Below are positions 9,653 through 19,063 of a DNA stretch of 64,000 nt, in pieces. Below the pieces are notes generated by a model that saw only the letters and a program-made list of their open reading frames with translations, was not told the origin of the DNA and did no database searches. Source of the stretch: Evansella cellulosilytica DSM 2522 (GTDB lineage: Bacteria > Bacillota > Bacilli > Bacillales > Salisediminibacteriaceae); assembly GCF_000177235.2 (NCBI RefSeq), contig NC_014829.1, positions 3,410,001 to 3,474,000 on the forward strand, in the 5' to 3' direction. A program made the position numbers and the translations under genes. Every line of letters begins with the position of its first letter. Positions within the stretch are counted from its first letter, which is position 1.

Positions 9653-9907
9653 CTATATTCCTCTTGTCATTACTTCTTGTGTGTAAAGTACGAGGTCTCT
9701 CGCCTCACGAATAGCTACTTGCTCTTCAGGAGTAGCGGTTTCTAAAAGGACACTTGCCTCTTCTTCTAATTCCTTTAATTGTTTGAACGCATAACTATAC
9801 TCTGTTGGATCGTATTCTCTTATTATTTTTATATCTAATAATTCCTTTTGCGCTTCCTCGACTGTCTCTTTTACGTTCATCATGTAATGTGTAATGCTAG
9901 TATTCAT
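9653..9907 (-). CDS. Small DUF2524-like protein
   Basis: An 84-aa, mostly helical acidic protein (EEAQKELLDIK, EYSYAFKQLKELEEEAS, then REARDLVLYTQEVM). Its pattern resembles the DUF2524 (YtzC) family of Bacillus, but I assign this only from general resemblance. The ATG at 9907 follows ATGGAGGTAAGTG, a clear ribosome binding site. It is followed by speD about 120 bp downstream in the same direction. Function unknown. Confidence 0.65.
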   Translation of the reverse strand: MNTSITHYMMNVKETVEEAQKELLDIKIIREYDPTEYSYAFKQLKELEEEASVLLETATPEEQVAIREARDLVLYTQEVMTRGI

Positions 9908-10005
9908 TCACTTACCTCCATATATGTTGTCTAACGTTATTATGAAGTGTAACGTGTAAAAAGATACACTTTCATTCACAGAAGTAACAAATGGAGATGC
10001 TAAAT

Positions 10006-10605
10006 TTATTTGCATATTAATTGCCAGCGGTGAATGAGTTCATTTAATTGCTTTTTAGTGTCTTCAAATGTGCCATCATTGTAGATAATTGCATTTGCGT
10101 ATTTTTTCTTTTCGTCAATTGGTATTTGTGCATGTATTCGGCTAAGTGCTTCTTTTTCCGTTGATGAATCACGAGTCATGAGGCGTCTTAACTGTATCGT
10201 TTGAGGGACATATACTAGTAATACCTTCTCGACAAGAGAAAGAAGGTTACTCTCTATTAATAAAGGGATATCTAAAATAACAGTTTTATAACCATTTTTT
10301 TTATACATATTCGTTTCTTCTTTCATTTTTCTTCTAACAACGGGATGAACGATATCATTCAGTGCTTTTCTTTTCCCTTCATCTTTAAAAATAATTGAAC
10401 CAAGCTTTTTTCGATCAATAGACGTGTCATGCAATAAAATGCCTTCTCCAAAGGTTTCCACAATTTTGATGTAAGCTTCACGTTTAGGCATTACAGCTTC
10501 TTTTGCTATTTGATCTGCATCTACTATTGGAAATCCTTTCTCCTTTAGCATAAGGGAGACAGTAGACTTCCCTGTAGCTATGCCTCCAGTAAGTCCGATA
10601 ATCAT
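10006..10605 (-). CDS. coaE: Dephospho-CoA kinase
   Basis: Catalyses the last step of coenzyme A synthesis, phosphorylating the ribose 3'-OH. The P-loop GLTGGIATGKST lies at the N-terminus, then DADQIAKEAV, and the substrate-binding region around IPLLIE. The start is ATG at 10605 with a perfect AAGGAGGT 6 nt upstream, giving 199 aa; an upstream in-frame start at 10629 has no such support. The spacing to ytaF is 45 bp, so the two may be co-transcribed. Confidence 0.95.
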   Translation of the reverse strand: MIIGLTGGIATGKSTVSLMLKEKGFPIVDADQIAKEAVMPKREAYIKIVETFGEGILLHDTSIDRKKLGSIIFKDEGKRKALNDIVHPVVRRKMKEETNMYKKNGYKTVILDIPLLIESNLLSLVEKVLLVYVPQTIQLRRLMTRDSSTEKEALSRIHAQIPIDEKKKYANAIIYNDGTFEDTKKQLNELIHRWQLICK

Positions 10606-10650
10606 GTGATACCTCCTTGTCCTAGTCATGATATGTATAAAGGGGTGTGA

Positions 10651-11289
10651 TTACAGTTGCCACACCCCAATAATAATAAGTAATAAACCTGGTAAAAAAG
10701 AAAAGCGTTGTATCCACTTTATACCTGAAAATAACCAACCACTTTTCATACCAAGGCTTAAGAACACCCCACACATTACACCAACGCTAATTGCCATTAG
10801 CCAAGGTGAAAGTCCGATAAGAGAAGCGCCTATTCCTGCACCAAAAGCATCTAATGACAATGCTAGCCCTAGTAATAGTGCCTCTTTTCCAGTAATAGCA
10901 CCCGAGTTATCTAAATCTGCTACCATAGGCTTTCTTAATATTTTTATAACGATACCTAACGTTTTTATTTCTAGATTAATTAATGTTTCTTTTTCTTTTT
11001 TTGTTTTCTTTTCAGTTTTTGCTGGTCGGTACGATTGATATATCGCCCAAGCACCAATCCCTATTAGTATAATGCCACCAATTGACTCTGCTACGCTAGT
11101 GGAAATTAGTTGCTGTAACCCACTACCTATCGCCATTGCAATTAAAATAGAAAAAGCTGAAAAGCCAGCTATAAACAGTAAGGAAGAAAAAGGTAACTTC
11201 ATTTTTCTTAATCCGTACGTCAAACCGACTCCAAAGCTATCCATACTAACAGCGAATGCAAGAAGAAAAAGCGAGATCATTTCCGCCAT
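10651..11289 (-). CDS. ytaF: Sporulation membrane protein YtaF (MntP-like fold)
   Basis: Integral membrane protein with six likely transmembrane helices in two similar halves. Each half carries a small-residue motif with a conserved Asp: AFAVSMDSFGVGLTYGLR near the N-terminus and GLALSLDAFGAGIGASL after residue 140. This internal duplication is shared with MntP-type manganese exporters, so a metal-transport role is possible, but the family is named for sporulation. The start is ATG at 11289 because AAGGAG lies 9 nt upstream; the ATG at 11295 would be only 3 nt from it. Confidence 0.88.
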   Translation of the reverse strand: MAEMISLFLLAFAVSMDSFGVGLTYGLRKMKLPFSSLLFIAGFSAFSILIAMAIGSGLQQLISTSVAESIGGIILIGIGAWAIYQSYRPAKTEKKTKKEKETLINLEIKTLGIVIKILRKPMVADLDNSGAITGKEALLLGLALSLDAFGAGIGASLIGLSPWLMAISVGVMCGVFLSLGMKSGWLFSGIKWIQRFSFLPGLLLIIIGVWQL

Positions 11290-11409
11290 TGGCATGAGCT
11301 CCTTCCTATCAGTGATACGATAGTATATGGTTAGAGCCTTTCCAATGTACTTGAAAAATGAAAGTTCGCTTCATCTTTTAAAAATGTTTACAATTTATCA
11401 TGTCCCTCA

Positions 11410-12246
11410 TCAATGATTACGTACCTTTTGGCAGGATGGACACGTATGAGTTCCTCTTCCACTAACAACGTTTTTTACAATTTCGTCTCCACACACTTTA
11501 CATTCCATTCCTTTTCGACCATACACGTAAAGTGTTTGCTGAAACATCCCCATTTCTCCTTGACCATTTACGTATGTTTTTATAGAGGAGCCACCCATAT
11601 TAACAGCTTCTTCTAACGTATCAACAATACTTTTGTGAAGCTTTTTCACATCATTGGTATTAAGTTCATTACTTGCAACCTCTGGATGGATATTAGCTCG
11701 AAACAATGCCTCATCAACATAAATATTTCCTAATCCAACGACATATGTCTGATCTAAAAGGGTCGCTTTAATATTTCTTGTTGTCTTATTTAAAAGATGA
11801 TATAAACGTTCAGGCGTGAACTCATTTGAAAATGGTTCCACTCCTAACTGTATTAATGGTAAGTGATTGTACTCTTCTCCCTTTGGGAATAAGTGCATCG
11901 TCCCAAACTTACGCACATCTCGATAGCGTAGTTCTTTATTACTTTCTAAAATAAATCGAACGTGTGTATGTTTATCTGGCTCTTCGTCTTCAGAAAAGAT
12001 GCCGTATCTCCCTTCCATACGTAGGTGAGAAATTAGCGCATAGTCATCTAATAGAAAAACAAGGAACTTCCCTCTTCTTTTAATATCGTGAAACGTTTGT
12101 CCAATTAGTTTTAGTCTAAATTCATCAATATCGTCTGGCTCCTTAATGATCTTTGGCCAGGAAACTCGTACATCTTTTATTGTCTCATTTAAGATTAACT
12201 TTTTTAACGTTCGTTTTACTGTTTCGACCTCTGGTAATTCGGGCAT
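11410..12246 (-). CDS. mutM: Formamidopyrimidine-DNA glycosylase
   Basis: Bifunctional glycosylase/AP lyase that removes 8-oxoguanine and formamidopyrimidines. It begins MPELPEVETV, where Pro2 and Glu3 are the catalytic residues. The H2TH region is around GLGNIYVDEALF, and the C-terminal zinc finger is formed by CKVCGDE and CPSCQ. Length 278 aa, normal. It lies 26 bp after the polA stop, the conserved polA-mutM pairing of Bacillus, and is probably co-transcribed. Confidence 0.97.
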   Translation of the reverse strand: MPELPEVETVKRTLKKLILNETIKDVRVSWPKIIKEPDDIDEFRLKLIGQTFHDIKRRGKFLVFLLDDYALISHLRMEGRYGIFSEDEEPDKHTHVRFILESNKELRYRDVRKFGTMHLFPKGEEYNHLPLIQLGVEPFSNEFTPERLYHLLNKTTRNIKATLLDQTYVVGLGNIYVDEALFRANIHPEVASNELNTNDVKKLHKSIVDTLEEAVNMGGSSIKTYVNGQGEMGMFQQTLYVYGRKGMECKVCGDEIVKNVVSGRGTHTCPSCQKVRNH

Positions 12247-12272
12247 TTTTTCTCACCTTCTCATTGGCTCCA

Positions 12273-14897
12273 TTACTTTGCGTCGTACCATGTATCTCCA
12301 AATGAAAAATCAACCTTTAAAGGAACTGCCAGGTTAACAGCATTCTCCATCACCTTTGGAACTAACTCTTTCATCGTCTCAATTTCCTCTTGAACTACTT
12401 CAAATATCAATTCATCATGTACTTGTAATAGGAGCGTAGACTTCAATCCTTTTTCCTTCATCTCTTCTTCCATTTTCACCATTGCTTTTTTAATAATATC
12501 AGCTGCACTTCCCTGTATAGGGGTATTCATTGCGGTACGTTCAGCAAAACTTCTTAAATTAAAGTTTCTAGAAGTAATTTCGGGTAAATACCTTCTTCTA
12601 TGAAGCATCGTCGTAACATAGCCATTAACACGCGCTTCCTCCACAATCGATTCCATATACTCCTTCACTCCTGGATAGCTATCGAAGTAACGGTCAATAA
12701 ACTTTTTCGCTTCTTTACGGGTAATCCCTAAGTTTTGTGATAGACCATAATCACTAATGCCGTATACAATTCCGAAATTGACTGCTTTTGCTGTTCTTCT
12801 CATTAAGCTCGTCACTTCATCTGCTGAAACATGAAATACATCCATCGCTGTTTTCGTATGCACATCCATATTTTCTTTGAAGGCATTTGTTAAATTTTCA
12901 TCGTTTGATATATGTGCTAAAACACGAAGCTCAATTTGTGAATAATCAGCAGCAAAAATAACTGCATTTTCTCTTTCAGGCACAAATGCTCGTCTTATTT
13001 TTCTTCCTTCCTCAAGTCGAATTGGAATGTTTTGAAGGTTAGGCTCTGTTGAGCTTAGTCTCCCTGTTTGTGTTAATGCCTGGTTAAATATAGTGTGAAT
13101 CTTTCCAGACTTTTGGTGTATGACTTTTAGTAATCCTTCAATGTAGGTTGAATTTAACTTACCAAGTTGACGGTACAGTAAAATTTTCTCCACAATCTCA
13201 TGCTTGTCCCTTAACTGTTCTAATACATCAGCCGATGTCGAATAACCTGTCTTCGTCTTTTTAACAACTGGTAATTGCAGTTTATCAAATAATATTTCAC
13301 CCAATTGCTTCGGAGAATTAATGTTAAATTCGACCCCTGCTAGCTCATGAATCTCTTTTTCCATCGTACTTAGTTTATCACTTAACGTTTCTCCCATCTG
13401 AAGAAGCTCTTCTTTATTTATACTAATACCATTCATCTCCATGTGGCCTAACACAATAGACAATGGCATTTCTAAATCTTTAAAAAGCTCAAATTGCTCA
13501 TTCTCTTTTAGTTCACTTTCTAACTCTTCTTTCAATACATTAATAGCCGCAGCTTTTCTAACTAAATGCTGAGCCACGATTTCCTCTTCTGGGACTTGGC
13601 GCTTTTTCCCTTTCCCGTAAACAGCTTCATCCGATTTCACCGTATAGCTTCGTTTCCTATTTGAAATATCTGCCATTTCATGTGAGCTAGCGGAAGGATC
13701 AATTAAATAAGATGCAATTTGTATGTCGAACGTAACACCTCTTAAAGAGATATCGTTCCACCCTAAAGATACGATTGCTTGTTTTGCATTAAAAATCCAT
13801 TTTTCGTTTTTCTCATCATTTGCCCATTTTTTAAACATGTCACTATTGATTGCTACTTCAGTTGGAATGTAGTAACTACCAACTTCATTTACAATAGAGA
13901 TACCTACAATTTCTGCGTTGTGGTAGTTCTCTTCCAACACTTCGACAACAATTGCCGAAGGACTATATAGCATGTCCTCTGTTATAGTATGAACTACCTC
14001 CACGTCTACATCTACCAATGGCTGCTCTGCCTCTTCTTCTTGGTCAATCCTTTCAAGAAGTGAGTTAAATTCTAGCTCTTTAAACAAAGCGGTTACTTCT
14101 TTATTGTTAGGATCAGTAAGCTTTGTATCTTCAAAATCGATAGTAACAGGACTATTTAACTCAATTGTTGCAAGCTTTTTACTCATAAATGCGTTGTCTT
14201 TGTTCTCCGCTAGCTTTTCCTTTAACTTTTTCCCAGAGACATCTTCTAATGATTCATAAAGCTTTTCAACTGTTCCAAATTGCTTTAAAAGCTTTAGGGC
14301 TGTTTTTTCTCCAACACCTGGTACACCAGGAATATTGTCAGAGGCATCACCCATTAGTCCCTTCATGTCTATGATTTGCTCAGGTTTAATCCCATATTTT
14401 TCATCAATCATCTGCAAATCATATGTGTCCACATTCGTGATTCCTTTTCTAGTTAATGCTACTTTTACATTCTCGGACACTAGCTGTAATAAATCTTTAT
14501 CACCACTAACAATCTTAACTTCCCAATTACTTTTCGAGGCTTTTGTTGAAAGTGTTCCAATAATGTCATCTGCTTCATAGTTTTCCACTTCATAATATGT
14601 AATATTAAAAGCCTTCAACAAATCTCTCATCACTGGGAGCTGTTCCGCTAGTTCTCCTGGAGTTTTCTGACGTTTACCTTTATATTCTTTGTATGTATTA
14701 TGACGAAATGTCGTTTTCCCTGCATCAAACGCAACAAGCATATGTGTCGGTTTTTCTTCTTCTAATATCTTTAAAAGCATTGTAGTAAAACCATAAACTG
14801 CATTTGTAAATACACCTTTTTCATTATTTAACAATGGCAATGCAAAAAAAGCACGATACGCGATACTATTTCCGTCCACTAAGACGAGTTTATTCAT
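12273..14897 (-). CDS. polA: DNA polymerase I
   Basis: Repair and Okazaki-fragment polymerase of 874 aa. It has an N-terminal 5'-3' exonuclease domain (MNKLVLVDGNSIAYRAFFAL; GLMGDASDNIPGVPGVGEKTA helix-hairpin-helix), a middle 3'-5' exonuclease-like domain, and a C-terminal family A polymerase domain (FAADYSQIELRVLAHIS, motif B RRTAKAVNFGIVYG, motif C QVHDELIFEV). The middle domain reads AIVVEVLEENYH where proofreading enzymes have a DxE motif, so it is probably inactive for proofreading, as in B. stearothermophilus Pol I. The start is ATG at 14897 with GAGGTG 7 nt upstream. Confidence 0.97.
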   Translation of the reverse strand: MNKLVLVDGNSIAYRAFFALPLLNNEKGVFTNAVYGFTTMLLKILEEEKPTHMLVAFDAGKTTFRHNTYKEYKGKRQKTPGELAEQLPVMRDLLKAFNITYYEVENYEADDIIGTLSTKASKSNWEVKIVSGDKDLLQLVSENVKVALTRKGITNVDTYDLQMIDEKYGIKPEQIIDMKGLMGDASDNIPGVPGVGEKTALKLLKQFGTVEKLYESLEDVSGKKLKEKLAENKDNAFMSKKLATIELNSPVTIDFEDTKLTDPNNKEVTALFKELEFNSLLERIDQEEEAEQPLVDVDVEVVHTITEDMLYSPSAIVVEVLEENYHNAEIVGISIVNEVGSYYIPTEVAINSDMFKKWANDEKNEKWIFNAKQAIVSLGWNDISLRGVTFDIQIASYLIDPSASSHEMADISNRKRSYTVKSDEAVYGKGKKRQVPEEEIVAQHLVRKAAAINVLKEELESELKENEQFELFKDLEMPLSIVLGHMEMNGISINKEELLQMGETLSDKLSTMEKEIHELAGVEFNINSPKQLGEILFDKLQLPVVKKTKTGYSTSADVLEQLRDKHEIVEKILLYRQLGKLNSTYIEGLLKVIHQKSGKIHTIFNQALTQTGRLSSTEPNLQNIPIRLEEGRKIRRAFVPERENAVIFAADYSQIELRVLAHISNDENLTNAFKENMDVHTKTAMDVFHVSADEVTSLMRRTAKAVNFGIVYGISDYGLSQNLGITRKEAKKFIDRYFDSYPGVKEYMESIVEEARVNGYVTTMLHRRRYLPEITSRNFNLRSFAERTAMNTPIQGSAADIIKKAMVKMEEEMKEKGLKSTLLLQVHDELIFEVVQEEIETMKELVPKVMENAVNLAVPLKVDFSFGDTWYDAK

Positions 14898-14970
14898 AAT
14901 TAAACACCTCATTAAAAAGTATAGGCTCATTATTCCAACCTTTTACTTATTTTATCATTTAAGAAAAACT

Positions 14971-14998
14971 TATAACAAGCTTCATGAAGCTTGTTATA
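14971..14998 (-). terminator. 28-bp perfect palindrome with T-run
   Basis: TATAACAAGCTTCA is followed directly by its reverse complement with no loop. Read on the minus strand it ends in AAGTTTTTCTT, a terminator-like tail. It lies between phoR and polA and could be a second phoPR terminator or protect against read-through into polA. Confidence 0.65.
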
Positions 14999-15073
14999 GG
15001 TCTTTTATTAGTATGCCTTCGACAATCGAGTATTCTGGAGTAAATAGCGACGCAGAGTTTCACATTGCAAAAT

Positions 15074-15255
15074 AAGAAAAACTAAAAACGATTTTGAAGC
15101 AAGGGCACTGAAAAAGGTGTTTTGTACTTTTTCAGTGCCCTCCTCAAAGCCCGTTTTTAGTCTTTTCTTAGAAGCAGTGGAAATCGTAGCTCTTAAAGTA
15201 CTACTCTTCTCGCTAGTACGCACGGCGAAAAAATTCCACTGCCAAATTTATACTT
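15074..15255. repeat. Family B composite repeat, copy 1
   Basis: A long-armed hairpin head (AAGAAAAACTAAAAACG with CGTTTTTAGTCTTTTCTT) contains a nested hairpin at 15103-15140 (GGGCACTGAAAAAG and CTTTTTCAGTGCCC). It is followed by a tail of about 85 bp that starts GAAGCAGTGGAAATCGTAGC, contains GCTAGTACGCACGGCGA and ends TTCCACTGCCAAATTTATAC. The tail is nearly identical to that of copy 3 at 46524-46620, and its ends are inverted (GCAGTGGAA, TTCCACTGC). No plausible protein is encoded. Confidence 0.8.
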
Positions 15256-15269
15256 ATCTTAAAAAAAGA

Positions 15270-15296
15270 GAACGAAGTCTATATAGACATTCGTTC
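15270..15296 (-). terminator. Rho-independent terminator of phoPR
   Basis: On the minus strand GAACGAAtGTCTATATAGAC and TTCGTTC pair, then TCTTTTTTT follows. The hairpin is the first one after the phoR stop. A second, weaker hairpin with GGGG/CCCC ends lies at 15301-15332, between phoR and this terminator. Confidence 0.8.
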
Positions 15297-15366
15297 CTAA
15301 GGGGATGTATAGCTAGATTTACTATAACACCCCTTTGTAAATGAAATATTAAGCTAACGTAAAAAA

Positions 15367-17145
15367 TTAATGAAACTTCTTTTCTTGTTGCTTTTTAAAT
15401 TCCATTTTAAAAGTCGTCCCTTGACCAACTTCACTATCTACACTCATTGTTGCTCTATGAGCTTCAATTAAATGTTTTACGATTGCTAACCCTAATCCTG
15501 TTCCTCCAGAGTTACGACTACGTGCACGATCAACACGGTAAAAACGCTCAAAAATTCTCGGAATTTCTTTCTTGCTAATACCAATACCTGTATCTTGCAC
15601 CTCCACAATAACTGTTTCAGCCTTTTCGATGACTTTTACATGAACTTCTCCATCGTTCGGTGTGTACATGATCGCGTTATTGATAATGTTAATAAAAACT
15701 TGTTTTATACGATGTGCATCAGCCTCTATGACAGTGTCACCAATTACTTCTTTTGAAAAATGAATATTTTTATTTTGAGCTTTACTCTCTAACATCATAA
15801 AAACATCACTTAATAAAACATCGATATTCACCAAATCCCAATTCAATACGAATTGTGATCCTTCTATCTTTGAGAGTTCCAATAAATCATGAATGAGAGA
15901 TTCTAGCCTTTCTGATTCATTAGAGATAATCGTTAGAAATTTCTCTCTTAACTGCTCATCATGTACGGCTCCAGAGAGAAGTGTTTCTGTGAATCCTTTA
16001 AGTGATGTAACTGGTGTTTTCAGTTCATGAGACACATTTGCAACAAAATCTTTTCTAGCCTGCTCAAGCTTTTTCAATTCGGTTATATCGTGAAAAACAA
16101 GAACTATACCAGTAAGACTTAAATCAGAACCGATAATTGGTGCACCGTAAACATCAAAATGTCTAATCTCAATACCTATAGGTAGTGCTAAATGTTTTTT
16201 AATTCTTTTCTCTGTTAACAATATTTCCTGGATAAACTTGATGACTTCCCTATGCTTAATAACTTGGTAATACAATTTATTAATCCAGTGATCCGTATTT
16301 TCTTGAAAAATTGATTGGCATGTTTTATTTACTAACGTTATATCCCCTTTAGAATTAATAAGTAGTAAGCCACTGCCCATATTATCAATTAACGTTTCAA
16401 GTCTATCTTGCTGTACTTCATACGTTTTCGTAATATGTGATAAATTTTCTGCTAATACATTTAAAGAACGATTCAATTGTCCCGCTTCGTTTGGAATACC
16501 TTCATACGTTCTAACAGAAAAATTTCCTTTCGCCAATTGATTAGCAACTATTCGTGCATCTTCTATAGGTGTAAGCTGTTGATTCGTTATTTTAGTAATT
16601 AAAACAACAATCACAACAAATCCTATTAAAAAACTAACGAAAATGACACCCCATATATTTTGATACATAGAATTTAATTGTTCTATTGGTATACCTGTCC
16701 TAATATAAGCTGTTTGCTCACCTGATTGGATAAATGGAATAGCATAATAAAGTAGCTCTTTATTTACCGTATTACTGAATCGTACTTCTTGTCCTGCCCC
16801 AAGTTCGTTCACTCTTTGAATTTCGGGACGAGATAAGTGGTTCTCCATTAGCTCGGCTTCACCATGCGTTTCCCCAATGACATTTCCATCCATATCAATC
16901 ATTGTAATTCTAATCTCAAGCCTATCGGCCATTGCATTCATTTTCTGACCAAGAAGCTTTTGATCGCTTAAAGGTACGTCTTCAATATATAAAGCGACCA
17001 CTTCTGTCTCTTTAGCAATTCGCTCACTCATTCGCTCAAAGTAAAACTCCTTAAATAAAGGGCCTAAAATTACACCTAAACTTGTTAGCACAATTAAAAT
17101 TATGAGTGTAATCGGAAAAATGAGTTTAGCTCGGAAACTATTCAT
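15367..17145 (-). CDS. phoR: Phosphate-regulation sensor histidine kinase PhoR
   Basis: Membrane sensor kinase for phosphate limitation, 592 aa. It has an N-terminal membrane helix (IFPITLIILIVLTSLGVIL), an extracytoplasmic sensor domain (about 35-165), a second helix near 170-190, a HAMP domain, and a PAS domain (DNMGSGLLLINSKGDITLVN). These are followed by the HisKA phosphoacceptor FVANVSHELKTPVTSLKGF and the HATPase boxes DTGIGISKKEIPRIFERFY and SGGTGLGLAIVKH. It overlaps phoP by 8 bp, so the two are translated as a pair. Terminators follow. Confidence 0.93.
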   Translation of the reverse strand: MNSFRAKLIFPITLIILIVLTSLGVILGPLFKEFYFERMSERIAKETEVVALYIEDVPLSDQKLLGQKMNAMADRLEIRITMIDMDGNVIGETHGEAELMENHLSRPEIQRVNELGAGQEVRFSNTVNKELLYYAIPFIQSGEQTAYIRTGIPIEQLNSMYQNIWGVIFVSFLIGFVVIVVLITKITNQQLTPIEDARIVANQLAKGNFSVRTYEGIPNEAGQLNRSLNVLAENLSHITKTYEVQQDRLETLIDNMGSGLLLINSKGDITLVNKTCQSIFQENTDHWINKLYYQVIKHREVIKFIQEILLTEKRIKKHLALPIGIEIRHFDVYGAPIIGSDLSLTGIVLVFHDITELKKLEQARKDFVANVSHELKTPVTSLKGFTETLLSGAVHDEQLREKFLTIISNESERLESLIHDLLELSKIEGSQFVLNWDLVNIDVLLSDVFMMLESKAQNKNIHFSKEVIGDTVIEADAHRIKQVFINIINNAIMYTPNDGEVHVKVIEKAETVIVEVQDTGIGISKKEIPRIFERFYRVDRARSRNSGGTGLGLAIVKHLIEAHRATMSVDSEVGQGTTFKMEFKKQQEKKFH

Positions 17146-17854
17146 CTTTTAGCGGTACCTCTAACTTATAACCTAATCCTCGAATCGTTTTTATATATAT
17201 TGGTTTTTTTGTATTAGGTTCTATTTTCTCTCTTAAGTGACTAATGTGAACATCTACAATTCTTGTATCACCAACAAATTCATAATTCCAAACGGCATTT
17301 AAGAGCTGGTCTCTTGTCATGACACGCCCTTTATGATTAGCTAAGTACAAAAGTAATTCGAACTCTTTAGGTGTAAGCTCTAGCTGATTGCCTTTTAAAA
17401 ACACTTCGTAATTATCAGAATAAATTTCAACATCACCAATGACTATTTTTTCTTTTTCATTATCATCCTTTTCACTTCGCTTCGCTGCTTTCGTTCTTCT
17501 TAAAATTGCCCTAACTCTAGCTACAACCTCTCTTGGACTAAATGGCTTTGTTAAGTAATCGTCTGCGCCTAACTCTAAACCTAGTACTTTATCAAATTCG
17601 TCGTCCTTGGCTGTTAACATTAAGATAGGCGTCATTATTTTATTTTGTCTTAACTGCTTACAAACTTCTAATCCATCCATTTCTGGAAGCATTAAATCTA
17701 ATACAATAAAATCGAATGACTCATTTAGTGCTTTATCAAGTGCTGTCTGTCCATCCATCGCCGTAGAAACTTGAAATCCCCCTTGCTCCAAATTAAATTG
17801 AAGTAAAGTAACAATAGATTCTTCATCATCTACGACTAGTATGTGCTGTGCCAT
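17138..17854 (-). CDS. phoP: Phosphate-regulation response regulator PhoP
   Basis: OmpR-family response regulator that binds Pho boxes when phosphorylated by PhoR; 238 aa. The receiver domain has the acidic pair in VVDDEES, phospho-acceptor Asp in FIVLDLMLPEMDG, and Lys in LGADDYLTKPFSPREV. The winged-helix C-terminal domain contains ELTPKEFELLLYL and RIVDVHISHLREKI. The start is ATG at 17854 with AGGAGG 7 nt upstream (a GTG directly before it is less likely). About 270 bp of AT-rich DNA upstream to the tandem array must hold its promoters, but I cannot pick one. Confidence 0.94.
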   Translation of the reverse strand: MAQHILVVDDEESIVTLLQFNLEQGGFQVSTAMDGQTALDKALNESFDFIVLDLMLPEMDGLEVCKQLRQNKIMTPILMLTAKDDEFDKVLGLELGADDYLTKPFSPREVVARVRAILRRTKAAKRSEKDDNEKEKIVIGDVEIYSDNYEVFLKGNQLELTPKEFELLLYLANHKGRVMTRDQLLNAVWNYEFVGDTRIVDVHISHLREKIEPNTKKPIYIKTIRGLGYKLEVPLKDE

Positions 17855-18128
17855 CACAATTCCTCCTAATAGATATCACTGCAGTTTACAACGATATCAT
17901 GTCATTCGCTATATATCCCCAAAAGATTTTATATTTTTTATTTTCTTTTATCTTACTATATTTTTGCATTTAGACAAATCAAATTTTTCTCTACATAGCA
18001 AAGAATGTTTGTGTTTGAAAAAATAGAGGAACACATATTACTTTTATTTGACATTTCTATATAAGAGGAGTTAAATGTTGGTTCAGATAAAGTGAGGTAA
18101 GTTCCCTTTATTGATGGCGATTAATTCG

Positions 18129-18388
18129 TTCATAGACACTCACACTTGGATTCCTATGATGATGGGATATTAAATATTTGTTCATGTACACTCAGACATG
18201 CGGTGCTCTCATGATGGGATATTAAACTTCTGTTCATAGACACTCACACTTGGATTCCTCTCATGATGGGATATTAAATATTAGTTCTTGTACACTCAGA
18301 CATGCGGTGCTCTGATGATGGGATATTAAACTTCTGTTCATAGACACTCAGAATGGCGTTACTCTTCTAACGGGTGATTAAACTTCAT
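18129..18388. repeat. 52-bp tandem repeat array with two alternating unit types
   Basis: Five consecutive 52-bp units start at 18129, 18181, 18233, 18285 and 18337. Units 1 and 3 (CTCACACTTGGATTCCT) alternate with units 2 and 4 (CTCAGACATGCGGTGCTC), giving a 104-bp higher-order period. Units 1-4 share GATGGGATATTAAA, and each unit starts TTCATAGACAC or TTC(A/T)TGTACAC. Unit 5 is diverged, and weakly similar sequence flanks both ends (about 18082-18128 and 18389-18440). The period is not a multiple of three and I see no reading frame. It lies between phoP and the maoC-like gene. The rest of the gap, 17855-18081, shows nothing I can assign. Confidence 0.92.
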
Positions 18389-18499
18389 TTTATTTACATT
18401 TAGACTCTCCCCTTTTGAGGAGAGATAAAACACTAAAGAATACAACACATTTTTGATAATCGAAATATCTCTCAAATACTGGAAATAAATTAAAACAAA

Positions 18500-18533
18500 A
18501 AAGAGCGGATTGCTCCATGAGCATCGCACTCTT
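18500..18533 (-). terminator. Terminator after maoC-like gene
   Basis: Minus-strand hairpin AAGAGTGCGATGCTC / GAGCaatCCGCTCTT is followed by TTTTTTGTTTT, directly downstream of the maoC-like stop. Confidence 0.8.
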
Positions 18534-18550
18534 CGACTAAAACATATCAA

Positions 18551-19030
18551 TTAAAAGTTCTCAAAATTGCCCGCATCATGTGTCATCGGCTTCCAAGGAT
18601 AAGGAGGAGTTACTTCTATTTCTCCTTCTAACACTTTTTCTTCTATTTCATTCACTCCTAGAGCTTCAATGGTGATTTTATGTTTACTATGATCAATTTC
18701 CTTTATTTTCATTTTCAATGAAAGTGTTCCATAGTGATATAGAGGGTGCGGATAGGAAAGATTTAATTTATTTATGGTGCTCCCAGGTCCCGGTAAGTGC
18801 ATCGATATAACAGTTGTTACAATACCATTTATCATCACGTTTGGAACAATTGGCTTTTTATATGGAGTTCTAGCTGTATAATCATGCTGGATATAAACTG
18901 GATTTGCATCATCTGTGAAGCCTAAGTATAATAAAATATCTTTATCATTGATGGCTTGTGACATTTCAAAAGTTTGACCTATATGCAATTGATCTATCAA
19001 TTGGCCAAGTTTTCTTTTTTTCGCAAACAA
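18551..19030 (-). CDS. MaoC-like hot-dog domain protein
   Basis: A 159-aa protein with the single hot-dog fold of MaoC/(R)-specific enoyl-CoA hydratases. The signature region reads GFTDDANPVYIQHDYTART, where hydratases usually have GDxNPxH. The Asp and NP are kept but the catalytic His position is Tyr, so hydratase activity is doubtful. The later PIVPNVMINGIVTTVI replaces the usual AHG segment. The best start is TTG at 19030, with AAGGGGTG just upstream; an ATG at 19051 has no ribosome binding site. It is monocistronic between two terminators and has a candidate cre site 34 bp upstream. It could act on CoA thioesters of carbon metabolism, or be a non-catalytic paralogue. Confidence 0.85.
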   Translation of the reverse strand: MFAKKRKLGQLIDQLHIGQTFEMSQAINDKDILLYLGFTDDANPVYIQHDYTARTPYKKPIVPNVMINGIVTTVISMHLPGPGSTINKLNLSYPHPLYHYGTLSLKMKIKEIDHSKHKITIEALGVNEIEEKVLEGEIEVTPPYPWKPMTHDAGNFENF

Positions 19031-19063
19031 ACAATCACCCCTTACAATCATTGCGTGATAAAA

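Noticed and set aside
15008-15344. Short open frames on both strands between phoR and polA
   Set aside because: They coincide with the family B repeat and its hairpins; the frames exist because the arms lack stops.
18129-18388. CRISPR array
   Set aside because: Units are 52 bp, contiguous and alternate in type, with no unique spacers and no cas genes nearby.
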